Shown piece after piece: positions 44,419-54,166 of a stretch of 64,000 nt of DNA (position 1 is the first letter of the stretch; each line of letters begins with the position of its first letter). The notes beneath the pieces are model-generated. The model worked only from the letters and a program-made list of their open reading frames with translations. It was not told where the DNA came from and searched no databases. A program made the position numbers and the translations under genes. The DNA is taken from NCBI GenBank assembly GCA_024402115.1, contig JAKSJQ010000003.1, positions 28,602 to 92,601 on the forward strand, written 5' to 3'. This DNA is from Bacteroidales bacterium. Its GTDB lineage: Bacteria; Bacteroidota; Bacteroidia; Bacteroidales; UBA932.

Positions 44419-45510
44419 ATGAAAAAAGTAATAATCGCCGCTTTTGCGGCACTCGCCGTGGTCTCATGCGGACCTAAGGCTCAGTTCAGCGGTAACATCA
44501 GTGGCGTCGATGGCCTGAGTATCAGCTTCGCGACTGATCTTGGCACAGGACTCGAGTTCATGAAGGACGTGGAAATGAAGGACGGCAGTTTCTCCATGGA
44601 CATCGCCGATGAGTCAGGAGAATTGCTCATCTTCGATAAGAACAATTTCATTACCTACCAGAATATATACTTCGTGCCTGACGAACAGCTGGTCATCAAT
44701 GGAAAGTTGACAGACTACACCATTTCCGGATCTCAGTTCTACCAGGATATGGGTGAGTTCCACGAGATGACGAAGGAACTCGACGCGAGAGTGTTCGAGG
44801 CCCTCCTTATCATGGACAAGGCGGAAAGGGAAGGCACACGACCAATCGTCAGCTATGAAAAGGTGAAGGATGAGGTTGAGCAGGAAAAGGGAACACTCGC
44901 TCTCGACTACATCAAGGCTCATCCGGACAGCGATTTCTCTGCTTACCTTGTGTCGACTCTTCGCGTGGCTCTGTTCGACAGGGGAGAGTCTCTCCTCACC
45001 GAGCGTGCGAGAAACGGCAAGATGGCTTTCCTGATCAATAAGAAGCATGTTGCCATCCATGGCGCAGAGATCGCCAAGCAGGCTAGGGAGTACATCAAGG
45101 TAGGTGCTGAGGCTCCGGACTTCACTCTCAAGACTCTCGAAGGTACTGACCTTACTCTTTCATCGCTTCGCGGTCGCTATGTCATGCTCGATTTCTGGGG
45201 AACTTGGTGTCATTGGTGCGTAGAAGGTATGCCAAAGGTCAAGGCTGTGTCTGAGACCTATGCTGACAAGCTTACCGTCATCAGCGTTGACTGCCACGAT
45301 TCTGAGATTGAGTGGAAGAAGGGCCTCGACGAGATCAAGATCATGACCTGGACCCAGGTCTACAATCCTGCCGATTTTGCCCTCGACGCTCAGTATGCTG
45401 TCGACGGCTTCCCAACCTTCGTAGTCATCGATCCAGAAGGAAAGATCGCGAAGATCATCGTCGGAGAGGGCAGCGACCTTGTTGCTGAGGTCGGCGAATG
45501 TATCGAATAG
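44419..45510 (+). CDS. TlpA-like thiol-disulfide lipoprotein, third of three
   Basis: The 363-residue lipoprotein (signal AAFAALAVVSC) has a DUF4369-like N-terminal domain, a helical middle (about 110-215) and a C-terminal thioredoxin fold. The site is C264-H-W-C267 in WGTWCHWCVEGMPKV. It is the tandem duplicate of the gene before it. The copies differ most in the N-terminal and middle regions, so they may receive electrons from the same donor and bind different partners. The terminator at 45548-45577 closes the locus. Confidence 0.88.
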   Translation: MKKVIIAAFAALAVVSCGPKAQFSGNISGVDGLSISFATDLGTGLEFMKDVEMKDGSFSMDIADESGELLIFDKNNFITYQNIYFVPDEQLVINGKLTDYTISGSQFYQDMGEFHEMTKELDARVFEALLIMDKAEREGTRPIVSYEKVKDEVEQEKGTLALDYIKAHPDSDFSAYLVSTLRVALFDRGESLLTERARNGKMAFLINKKHVAIHGAEIAKQAREYIKVGAEAPDFTLKTLEGTDLTLSSLRGRYVMLDFWGTWCHWCVEGMPKVKAVSETYADKLTVISVDCHDSEIEWKKGLDEIKIMTWTQVYNPADFALDAQYAVDGFPTFVVIDPEGKIAKIIVGEGSDLVAEVGECIE

Positions 45511-45547
45511 AAACCCAACAATCATTCGACATAAATACTGAACAATT

Positions 45548-45584
45548 GAAGCCCGCGGCAGTGATGCCCCGGGCTTCTTCTTTT
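45548..45584 (+). terminator. Rho-independent terminator of the SusCD-TlpA locus
   Basis: GAAGCCCGCGGCA (45548-45560) pairs with TGCCCCGGGCTTC (45565-45577) with one mismatch and a four-base loop. TTCTTTT follows. Confidence 0.85.
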
Positions 45585-45600
45585 ACTGTCTGTCTTTCGT

Positions 45601-46308
45601 CTAGTCTTCCAGGAGGTAGTCCATGGTGATTACGACTCGCACGTTCTTGATGTAAGGAGAGTTTGCGTCACGGTCATAGATCGAGAACTGTCCTTGGCTT
45701 GCGTGGCTGATCTTGCCGACCTTGCTGTGGGAATCCTCGGCGAACTTCTGCGCAGTCGCACGGGCGTTCTTCGTTGCCTCCTCGACCATTGCCGGCTTGA
45801 TTTCGTTGAGGCCGGTGAACTCATACACGATTCGGTTCTCGCCGTACTCTTCGTAGATGATAGGAATGCCCTGCTTCATCAGCTCACCCTGGCGGTTCAT
45901 CAGGGCGCGGATCTTGTCGACATTGTTGCTGGTGACAGTGATCACGCTGGTGGCCTTGTAGCGGCTGGCGATGTTGTTCTCGCCGTAGTCGTATGCCCTT
46001 CGGTCAGTTATGGCAGGAGGGTTGACGCTGATCTCAGCTTCGTTCACGCCGCCGGCCTTGAGGAAGGACACGATCGCAGAGTTCTTAGACTCGATGATGG
46101 AATACATCTGGTTGGGGTCGTTTCCGACTTCCTGATATACGAGCGGCCAGATCACCTTGTCCGCCATGACTTCCTTCTCGGCGAGACCTTTAACGCTTAC
46201 CTTGCGGTCGCGGTCCTTGACTGCGACCATTCCTGAACGTAATGACAGTCCTGCGATCACTATCGCGAGCGCAAGTATCGTCGGTGCAAACCATTTGTTG
46301 TCTTTCAT
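45601..46308 (-). CDS. SIMPL-domain (DUF541) protein
   Basis: The 235-residue protein has one N-terminal membrane anchor or signal (APTILALAIVIAGLSLRSGM). A SIMPL/DUF541 domain follows, beginning with VSVKGLAEKEVMADKVIWP and continuing with TVTSNNVDKIRALMNRQGEL. Members form periplasmic ring-like assemblies of uncertain role, such as the oxidative-stress-linked YggE. It is a single-gene unit. The terminator at 45548-45584 lies just past its 3' end and faces the opposite way. Confidence 0.85.
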   Translation of the reverse strand: MKDNKWFAPTILALAIVIAGLSLRSGMVAVKDRDRKVSVKGLAEKEVMADKVIWPLVYQEVGNDPNQMYSIIESKNSAIVSFLKAGGVNEAEISVNPPAITDRRAYDYGENNIASRYKATSVITVTSNNVDKIRALMNRQGELMKQGIPIIYEEYGENRIVYEFTGLNEIKPAMVEEATKNARATAQKFAEDSHSKVGKISHASQGQFSIYDRDANSPYIKNVRVVITMDYLLED

Positions 46309-46365
46309 ATCTTAGGTAATTTAAGTTCTAATGCCCGCCTATGTAGCATAACTCATGCCGTGGCA

Positions 46366-46397
46366 TAAAAAAAGACCAGACTCGAAAGCCTGGTCTT
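46366..46397 (-). terminator. Terminator of esterase copy 3
   Basis: On the minus strand AAGACCAG pairs with CTGGTCTT across a 10-nt loop (46372-46397), followed by seven T (46367-46373 on the complementary strand). It lies 22 bp past the esterase stop codon. Confidence 0.8.
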
Positions 46398-46419
46398 CGT
46401 TATCGTATCTCTTCAAATC

Positions 46420-47610
<1,191 letters not shown>

Positions 47611-47664
47611 TTAAAAATTTAGTGGTTTATTGAGTGAATTTGTGTCCATTAACTCATGATATCA

Positions 47665-47694
47665 CAAATATATGAAAAAGTGCACAATAGCAAA
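47665..47694 (-). promoter_or_regulatory. Promoter of esterase copy 3
   Basis: On the minus strand TTTG (47691-47694), an 18-bp spacer and TATATTTG (47665-47672). The leader before the start codon is about 55 nt. Confidence 0.55.
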
Positions 47695-47707
47695 CGGAAA
47701 TCTTTGC

Positions 47708-47715
47708 TAATTTTG
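47708..47715 (+). promoter_or_regulatory. -7 box of the 5'-nucleotidase gene
   Basis: TAATTTTG lies 20 bp before ATG 47736. It is divergent from the esterase promoter. Confidence 0.45.
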
Positions 47716-47735
47716 TCTTGTTATATGACATCGAT

Positions 47736-49370
47736 ATGAGGAAAAACATCAGAAATATAGTCTCGCTCGTCGCATTAGTTCTCTGTGTGGGCTTCAGCAC
47801 AGCTCCGGCAATGGCGAAGAGCTTCGTGCCGAAGAAGTCAAAGGCGCAGGCCGTGATCTATTATGACAACGACGTTCACAGCCATGTCGACGGATACGCA
47901 GTGGCAGCAAAGCTCAAGAAGGACGCGGTCAATGCCGGAATCCCTTCATGTCTCGTATCAAGCGGCGATTATGTTCAGGGTGCCAGCCTTGGCGCCAGCA
48001 CGAAGGGCGCTTCGATCGTGGAGATCATGAACACGGCCGGCTATGACGCCGTGACTCTCGGAAACCACGAGTTCGACTACGGTATGCCTCGACTCGCGGA
48101 GCTGTCCAAGGCTTTGAACGCGACTATCGTGGACTGCAATCTCTTTGATCTGAGGACGGGCAGGATGTATGCTCCGTACAAGATTTTCCAGATGGGTGGG
48201 GTGAAGGTGGCTTTCCTCGGAATCTCTACTCCTTACAGCTTCGTCTCTTCCGTGCCTTCATATTTCCAGGATGACAAGGGCAACATGGTCTACTCGCTGT
48301 GCGCAGAGAATCTCTATGAAGTCGTGCAGGAGTCTGTGGACAATGCGCGCAAGGAAGGGGCAGACTACGTGATCGTGCTGTCGCACCTTGGAGACGACAT
48401 CTATTTCGATCCTATCAATTCCCATGAGCTCATCGCAAACACCCGCGGAATCGACGTGGTGCTCGACGGACATTCGCACCATTTCCTTCCTGCCTGTCAC
48501 CGCAAGAATATCGACGGAGAGCCGGTGATGCTGACCCAGACAGGCTCATATTTCGATTATGTGGGCTGTCTTACCATCTCACCTAAGGGAAAACTGTCAG
48601 CAAAGCTCATCCGCAGTTCGAAGGTCAGGGAAAGGGATGCGGCGACTCTCGCTGTCATAGATAAGGTGAAGAAGGACTACGAATCCGTTGGCTCGCGTGT
48701 TGTAGGCCGCAGCGAGACGGAGATGATCTTCGCAGATGTCTCTAGCCCACGCATCGTAAGGGAAAGGGAGTCCGGACTCGGAGATTTCTGCGCCGATGCC
48801 ATCAGGCTCACGATGGGCACCGAGATATCCATGCTCGGAGGAGGTTCCATCCGCGCTGCAATCAATAAGGGCGACGTCACCTACAACGACCTCTTTACCT
48901 GCTTCCCATTCCGTAATACTATAGGTATAACGACTCTCAGCGGCCAGCAGATACTGGACATACTCGAGTTCTCGGTGGCGACGCTTCCGGCTGAGTTCGG
49001 CGGCTTCCTGCAGGTATCAGGAATCAAGTTCGACGTGAACGTTCGCGTCGACAGCCCAGCTCGCATCGATTCGAACAAGATACTGGTCAGCTTCGAGGGC
49101 GATAAGAGGCGAGTGGCGAATGCCATGGTCCTCAACAAAGAAGGGGAGTACGAGCCTCTGCAGCGCGAGCGTTTCTATACGGTGTCCGGTAGCACCTATC
49201 TTCTCATTGAGCATGGCGACGGCTACGAACACCTCTTCAAGGATACGAAGACCGTGGATACGAAGATCGACGACGTGGACATACTCGAACGCTATATTAC
49301 GGAGAATCTCGGCGGAGTCATTCCTGCCCGCTATGCAAATCCCGAAGGCCGAATCCATATTCGCTACTAG
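47736..49370 (+). CDS. Secreted 5'-nucleotidase / 2',3'-cyclic phosphodiesterase family protein
   Basis: The 544-residue exported phosphoesterase (signal to about residue 29, APAMAKSF) has the N-terminal metallophosphatase metal sites in order: NDVHSH, SSGDYVQG, LGNHEFDYG and, later, VLDGHSHH. The C-terminal 5'-nucleotidase domain (from about residue 345) contains ESGLGDFCADAIR and GGSIRAAINKG. These enzymes release phosphate from nucleotides in the periplasm. ATG 47736 begins a normal signal peptide (MRKNIRNIVSLVALVLC). It is followed three bases later by crcB. Confidence 0.9.
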   Translation: MRKNIRNIVSLVALVLCVGFSTAPAMAKSFVPKKSKAQAVIYYDNDVHSHVDGYAVAAKLKKDAVNAGIPSCLVSSGDYVQGASLGASTKGASIVEIMNTAGYDAVTLGNHEFDYGMPRLAELSKALNATIVDCNLFDLRTGRMYAPYKIFQMGGVKVAFLGISTPYSFVSSVPSYFQDDKGNMVYSLCAENLYEVVQESVDNARKEGADYVIVLSHLGDDIYFDPINSHELIANTRGIDVVLDGHSHHFLPACHRKNIDGEPVMLTQTGSYFDYVGCLTISPKGKLSAKLIRSSKVRERDAATLAVIDKVKKDYESVGSRVVGRSETEMIFADVSSPRIVRERESGLGDFCADAIRLTMGTEISMLGGGSIRAAINKGDVTYNDLFTCFPFRNTIGITTLSGQQILDILEFSVATLPAEFGGFLQVSGIKFDVNVRVDSPARIDSNKILVSFEGDKRRVANAMVLNKEGEYEPLQRERFYTVSGSTYLLIEHGDGYEHLFKDTKTVDTKIDDVDILERYITENLGGVIPARYANPEGRIHIRY

Positions 49371-49373
49371 ACC

Positions 49374-49736
49374 ATGATCAGAAACTTTCTCGTAGTCGGA
49401 CTCGGTGGCGCGCTCGGCGCAATGCTCCGTTACGGAATGACCCAGCTAGGCAATCTCCTCGCTTGGTCGTCCAATCTTTCTACCTTCGCCGTGAACGTGC
49501 TCGGCTCGTTCATTATGGGATTGCTCGTCTCGTCCTGCGAACAAGGCACATGGCTACTGCTTGCGACGGTTGGATTATGCGGTGGCTTCACCACCTTCAG
49601 CACCTTCTCCAACCAGACGGTGACCCTCCTCCAGCAGGGCAAGTTCGGACCGGCGCTTCTCTATGCTCTCGGCACCGTGGTCGTCTGCGTTCTTGCGGCA
49701 TGGCTCGGATGTCTGCTCGGTCAGAAGCTCAGCTAG
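49374..49736 (+). CDS. crcB: Fluoride ion exporter CrcB/Fluc
   Basis: The 120-residue membrane protein has four helices and the family signatures GAMLRYGMTQL, FAVNVLGSFIMGLL (Asn in the pore) and GGFTTFSTFSNQT (phenylalanine track). It forms a dimeric fluoride channel that protects against fluoride. It starts three bases after the nucleotidase stop codon, so it has no space for its own fluoride riboswitch and must rely on read-through from upstream. Confidence 0.93.
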   Translation: MIRNFLVVGLGGALGAMLRYGMTQLGNLLAWSSNLSTFAVNVLGSFIMGLLVSSCEQGTWLLLATVGLCGGFTTFSTFSNQTVTLLQQGKFGPALLYALGTVVVCVLAAWLGCLLGQKLS

Positions 49737-49767
49737 GCTGAAAATTCTCCCAAAACTCCTGTTCCAT

Positions 49768-49832
49768 TCGCCACAGTATAGGGCCAAATCGCCACAAATG
49801 GCGGGGCCGTTCGACACAAATGGGCGATAGAG
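49768..49832. repeat. Degenerate 21-22-bp tandem repeat between crcB and the acyl ligase
   Basis: Three units begin at 49768, 49789 and 49811 with heads TCGCCACAG, TCGCCACAA and TCGACACAA and GC-rich tails. The middle unit also makes the small hairpin CGCCACAAATGGCG (49790-49803). Confidence 0.5.
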
Positions 49833-49890
49833 TGCATTCCATTGCATATTCCATATAGAACTTTGCGGTGAAACCAAACCTCAGAACTAT

Positions 49891-51552
49891 ATGGAATCAT
49901 TCATCAAACTGTTCCATTCTTCAGTGGCAGATTGCTGGGATAACAAGGCAATCTCGCAGTTTCACGTGAAGGAACTTAACTATTCGGAATTCGCTAACGA
50001 GATCGCAGTCCTCCAGGATATGTGGAGCGCTGCCGGACTCCAGAGGGGAGACAAAATTTCCATCAATGCGAAGAGCGGTGTGAACTGGATGACAGTATTC
50101 ATGGCGTCCGTCACCGGCGGCTATGTAAGCGTGCAGCTCTTCAACGGCTTTACCCCAGCCGACACCCAGAAACTTGTATCACATTCGGACAGCCGTATTC
50201 TCTATACGGAGAAGACAATCTTCTCGGCTATGGACTTCGAGTCCATGCCTGAGCTTCTTGCGGCAATCGACGTGGAGTCCGGTGACCTTCTCGCTTCGAG
50301 AAACGGATTCGAGGCTGTATACAACAAGCGCTACGCAGCGTTCGATGCAAAATATCCTCAGGGATATGGCAAGTCGGATTTCCAGGAGAGGGTTGCAAAG
50401 GCTCCTGAGATCGGAATGGACGACATGTGCGCAATCATGTATACTTCCGGCTCTACCGGCAATCCTAAGGGCGTAATGCTCAACGTCAGGAACTTCAGTG
50501 CAAATGTCAAGCTCGTCAGCGAGAAGCTTCCAATGCGCCGTGGCGAGAACCATTTCAGCGTTCTCCCGTATGCCCATATCTTCGGCCTCACCGTTGACGG
50601 CGTGACTTCTCTCAGCGTCGGAATGCATCTCTGCATACTCGGCAGACTCCCTCTTCCAAGCACGCTCAAGGAGGCTTTCATGGAGCTCCGTCCAGCGGTG
50701 TTCTTCGCAGTTCCGCTCATCCTCAGCAAGTTCGTCGACTATGTGCTCGGCGATGTGCTCAAGGACGAGGAGAACAAGGCAAAGCTCGACAACTACGAGG
50801 AGAATCCTGAGTTCTGCGATGAGCTCAGGCAGATGGTCATGGATGCCATGGGCGGCCGTCTCGAAGCATTCGCAACCGGCGGCGCAGCGATTCCGCCAGA
50901 CGTAGAGTCAATGCTCGCATTCAAGCTCAAGACTCCTTTCATCACCGGTTACGGCATGACAGAGACCGCGCCCGTGATCTCTCTCGGTCCTGTGGGCAAC
51001 TACAAGGCAAAGTCTTGCGGTATGGTGTACAAGGATTATATCGACGTAAAGGTCAATTCACCTATGCCACATACCATACCTGGCGAGGTGCTCGTCAAGG
51101 GTGACATCGTCTTCATGGGATACTATAAGAACCCTGAGGCTACAAAGGAGGTACTTTCTGCTGACGGTTGGCTCAGGACAGGTGACGTCGGCGTCATCGA
51201 CGAGGACAACATCCTCTTCCTCTCAGGCCGTTGCAAGAACATGATACTCGGAACCAATGGTCAGAACATCTTCCCTGAGGAGATCGAGGTGGTCCTCAAT
51301 TCCCTTCCATACGTTGCCGAGTCCATCGTGGTGATGAGAAACAATACGATTCACGCCATCATCGTCCCTAACGGAAATGCCGTAGAGGAGGCTGGCTTCG
51401 ATGCCCAGACCGTGAATGCTGTGATGAAGGAAAACATCAACTACCTTAACAGCCAGATACCTAAGTATTCGGCTGTGAACACCTTCGAGCTCAGGTTCGA
51501 GGCTTTTGCCAAGACGCCAAAGGGTAGCATCAAGCGTTTTATGTACGCTTAA
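49891..51552 (+). CDS. AMP-binding long-chain acyl-CoA/acyl-ACP synthetase
   Basis: The 553-residue enzyme is of the ANL (acyl-adenylating) family. The P-loop is YTSGSTGNPKGV, the A5 motif is YGMTETAP and the A7-A8 part is LRTGDVGVIDEDNILFLSGRCKNMILG. The catalytic lysine is in TPKGSIKRF near the C-terminus. It activates a fatty acid with ATP for transfer to CoA or ACP. The neighbourhood of FabF-FabZ-FabG-FabI-FabD suggests recycling of fatty acids into that pathway. There is no signal peptide. The last 14 bases overlap the convergent LytTR gene. Confidence 0.88.
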   Translation: MESFIKLFHSSVADCWDNKAISQFHVKELNYSEFANEIAVLQDMWSAAGLQRGDKISINAKSGVNWMTVFMASVTGGYVSVQLFNGFTPADTQKLVSHSDSRILYTEKTIFSAMDFESMPELLAAIDVESGDLLASRNGFEAVYNKRYAAFDAKYPQGYGKSDFQERVAKAPEIGMDDMCAIMYTSGSTGNPKGVMLNVRNFSANVKLVSEKLPMRRGENHFSVLPYAHIFGLTVDGVTSLSVGMHLCILGRLPLPSTLKEAFMELRPAVFFAVPLILSKFVDYVLGDVLKDEENKAKLDNYEENPEFCDELRQMVMDAMGGRLEAFATGGAAIPPDVESMLAFKLKTPFITGYGMTETAPVISLGPVGNYKAKSCGMVYKDYIDVKVNSPMPHTIPGEVLVKGDIVFMGYYKNPEATKEVLSADGWLRTGDVGVIDEDNILFLSGRCKNMILGTNGQNIFPEEIEVVLNSLPYVAESIVVMRNNTIHAIIVPNGNAVEEAGFDAQTVNAVMKENINYLNSQIPKYSAVNTFELRFEAFAKTPKGSIKRFMYA

Positions 51553-52402
51553 CGAACTTGTCCTGCGAAGGATTGAGTTCAAGAAGACGCGCAAGCGTCT
51601 GCTTATAATAGCTCTTTGAAACTGAAACCTCCTTACGGTCGGGATTGTCGAGAACGATGGTCGCACAATTGTGACCGCGCATGAACTGCTCGAGATGGCC
51701 CAGGTTCACGATATATGAACGATGGCACCTGACGAGCGTGGTTCCTGCGATTGCTGACTCGAGTTTCTGGGTAGGACAACGAAGCATGTACTTGTGCTGC
51801 TTTCCTTCCGACTCGTAGTAGATCTGAACGTAATTGTCCTGGGCTTCCATGTAGAATATAGAATCTGCATCCAGTGCGATTGCCGGATCTCCCTTGTAGT
51901 CGTGGAGCAGTAGCTTCCCGCTCTGATCCTCGGAACCTATCCCGGCCCGGAGGGCTTCATATTCCTCCCTGAGGGCTCTGTTTGCCGCGATCAGCGACAT
52001 ATAGCCATAGGGGATTGCGAGAATGAGGCCCACGCAGAGCGCCGCCTTGAAGATCAGAGGCAGATCGGCATGCAGGGTGTTTCCCGTCGCTGCCGGTGTA
52101 AGCGCGAGGTATACCAGCGCGATCACGAGATATTCGGAAAGAGCCCATAGTATGAACTTGCCGGCGGTGAGGACCCTCCTCGACTGGAAGTAGTACATGG
52201 CCATCTTGCTCAGGCCCATCAGAATTATGGCGATGAGGTAGAATACTATCGTGAATGCGAAGTGTCTGGCTGGTTGGAAGCCTATCCAGATAGTTGCCGA
52301 GAACGGTCTGTATATCAGGAGGAAAGGTATCGAGAAAAGGAATATGACAAGGACGGAAACCGTCAGAAATCCTTTCGAAAACAGGTATTTTGGCATTTCC
52401 AT
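51539..52402 (-). CDS. Membrane-anchored LytTR-family transcriptional regulator
   Basis: The 287-residue protein has four probable membrane helices in the first 125 residues (the first is FLTVSVLVIFLFSIPFLLIY). A short charged helix follows (NRALREEYEALRAGIG), then a C-terminal LytTR DNA-binding domain (about 175-280) with IFYMEAQDNYVQIYYESEG and LVRCHRSYIVNLGHL. There is no receiver domain, so it is not a standard response regulator. The membrane part may sense lipid state or an envelope signal directly. Convergent with the acyl ligase and divergent from fabF (58 bp apart), it is well placed to control the lipid genes. That is an inference. Confidence 0.85.
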   Translation of the reverse strand: MEMPKYLFSKGFLTVSVLVIFLFSIPFLLIYRPFSATIWIGFQPARHFAFTIVFYLIAIILMGLSKMAMYYFQSRRVLTAGKFILWALSEYLVIALVYLALTPAATGNTLHADLPLIFKAALCVGLILAIPYGYMSLIAANRALREEYEALRAGIGSEDQSGKLLLHDYKGDPAIALDADSIFYMEAQDNYVQIYYESEGKQHKYMLRCPTQKLESAIAGTTLVRCHRSYIVNLGHLEQFMRGHNCATIVLDNPDRKEVSVSKSYYKQTLARLLELNPSQDKFVKRT

Positions 52403-52460
52403 GGTCTAGAATCTTACACGTAAAAACGCCGCAAGATACAAAAAGATTTTTTAATCGGAC

Positions 52461-53717
52461 ATGAATACAGAAAGACGCGTAGTCATTACAGGAATGGGAG
52501 TCATCTCCCCGATCGGCAATAATGTCGAGGACTTCAAGACCTCGCTGATGGCCGGAAAATGTGGCATCTCAGAGCTCGATCTCGGAGACTCAGAGGAGGC
52601 TAAGGGTATCAATATCAAGGTCGCAGGACAGGTCAGGGACTTCGTGCCTGCCGAGCACGGCCTCACGCCTCAGGACGCTCGCAGGAGCGATCGCTACAGC
52701 CAGTTCGCAGTGGCTGCTTCACTCCAGGCGATGGAACATAGCGGACTCAAGGTGGACGAGAATATCTCTTCGGAGAGACTCGGAGTCTACATGGGATCCG
52801 GAATAGGTGGTCTTGACACCTTCGTCCGTCAGGCTAAGAACATGATAGAGAACGGCGGCGGTATGGTTTCGCCACTCTTCATTCCGATGATGATCGCTAA
52901 CATAGGTGGCGCGAATGTGGCCATCAGGCTCGGTGCCCAGGGCCCGTGTCTCACCACCGTATCAGCCTGCGCCAGCGGTACCAACGCGATAGGCGAGGCT
53001 TTCCTTGCAATCCGCAGGGGAGACGCAGATGCAATCGTGGCAGGTGGTAGCGAGGCTGCCATCAACCCTATCGCCCTCGGCGGCTTCCAGAACGCCCGTG
53101 CGCTCTCGACCGAAACTGATCCTATGAAGGCATGCCTTCCGTTCGATGCACGCAGGAGCGGCTTCGTGATCGGCGAGGGAGCCGGAGTAGTGATTCTCGA
53201 GGAATATGAGCATGCTGTGGCCCGCGGAGCGAATATCATCGCAGAACTCGCTGGATATGGAAATACCTGCGACGCACACCATGTAACTGCACCTTCACCA
53301 GACGGAAAGCCTGCGGCAAGGGCCATGAAGCATGCGCTCGACCAGGCTGGATTCAAGGACGGAGAGTCGCTCTACATCAATGCCCATGGTACAGGGACCC
53401 ACCTGAACGACAAGTGCGAGACCCTCGCGATGAAGCTTGCCCTCGGTGAGGATCAGGCACGCAAGGCTGTGGTCAGCTCGACGAAGTCCATGACAGGACA
53501 CATGCTCGGCGCTGCCGGTGCAATCGAGGCTGTTGCATGCGCGATTGCGATCCAGGAGGGCATGGTTCCTCCGACCATCGGCCTCACCGAACCTGATCCG
53601 GAGTGCGACCTCGACTATGCACCGCTCCAGGCGCGCAAGATGGACATCGACGTGGCCATGTCCAATTCTCTCGGCTTCGGCGGACACAATGCCGCTATTG
53701 TCCTCAGAAAGTTTTAA
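52461..53717 (+). CDS. fabF: 3-oxoacyl-ACP synthase II
   Basis: The 418-residue condensing enzyme has the catalytic C170 in TVSACASGTNAIGEAF. The two histidines are in INAHGTGTHLND and SMTGHMLGAAGAIEA, the KAS II Cys-His-His triad. The N-terminus (RRVVITGMGVISPIGN) is typical of FabF. It elongates acyl-ACP with malonyl-ACP. It heads a run of same-strand fatty-acid genes. No good TAnnTTTG box was found in the 58-bp gap to the LytTR gene. Confidence 0.93.
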   Translation: MNTERRVVITGMGVISPIGNNVEDFKTSLMAGKCGISELDLGDSEEAKGINIKVAGQVRDFVPAEHGLTPQDARRSDRYSQFAVAASLQAMEHSGLKVDENISSERLGVYMGSGIGGLDTFVRQAKNMIENGGGMVSPLFIPMMIANIGGANVAIRLGAQGPCLTTVSACASGTNAIGEAFLAIRRGDADAIVAGGSEAAINPIALGGFQNARALSTETDPMKACLPFDARRSGFVIGEGAGVVILEEYEHAVARGANIIAELAGYGNTCDAHHVTAPSPDGKPAARAMKHALDQAGFKDGESLYINAHGTGTHLNDKCETLAMKLALGEDQARKAVVSSTKSMTGHMLGAAGAIEAVACAIAIQEGMVPPTIGLTEPDPECDLDYAPLQARKMDIDVAMSNSLGFGGHNAAIVLRKF

Positions 53718-53742
53718 GTATGGTGGAATCGATCAGATAAAG

Positions 53743-54165
53743 ATGGAAAGAGAAGATGTCAAGAAACTGCTGCCGCACAGGGAACCTATGCTCCTTGTTG
53801 ACGAGATGCATCTCGAGGGCGACAGCTGTGTATCAAGATACGAGGTCAGGGGAGATGAGTACTTCCTCCAGGGCCATTTCCCAGGCATGCCTACCGTTCC
53901 GGGGGTAATACTTTGTGAGATGATGGGACAGGGCTCGGCGCTGCTGCTTCAGGAGAAGCTCGACGGCAAGATCGTGCCTATGTTCGTGGGAATGGAGAGC
54001 GTCCGTTTCAAGCGCTCTGTACACCCTGGCGACGTCGTGGAAACCCATTCCAAGCTCAAGGAATGCAGGGCCAACCTCGTTTTTGTTGAATCCAAGGCCA
54101 CCGTTGACGGAAAGCTCTGCTGCTCTGCACGCATGAGCGTGGCCCTCGTAGCACCAAACGAATAA
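53743..54165 (+). CDS. fabZ: 3-hydroxyacyl-ACP dehydratase, FabZ-like
   Basis: The 140-residue hot-dog-fold enzyme has LLPHREPMLLVDEM at the start. The active site is H45 in QGHFPGMPTVPGVILCEMMGQ with E59. This matches FabZ; the FabA isomerase uses Asp in place of Glu. It removes water from 3-hydroxyacyl-ACP. The frame is open far upstream inside fabF, but ATG 53743 gives the family N-terminus. Confidence 0.9.
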   Translation: MEREDVKKLLPHREPMLLVDEMHLEGDSCVSRYEVRGDEYFLQGHFPGMPTVPGVILCEMMGQGSALLLQEKLDGKIVPMFVGMESVRFKRSVHPGDVVETHSKLKECRANLVFVESKATVDGKLCCSARMSVALVAPNE

Positions 54166-54166
54166 T

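Noticed and set aside
49371..49373. Fluoride riboswitch before crcB
   Set aside because: Only three bases separate the nucleotidase stop from the crcB start, so there is no room for one.
53518..53742. N-terminal extension of fabZ into fabF
   Set aside because: The extra 75 residues are Arg/Ser-rich and are the shifted frame of fabF. The FabZ family starts at the ATG 53743.
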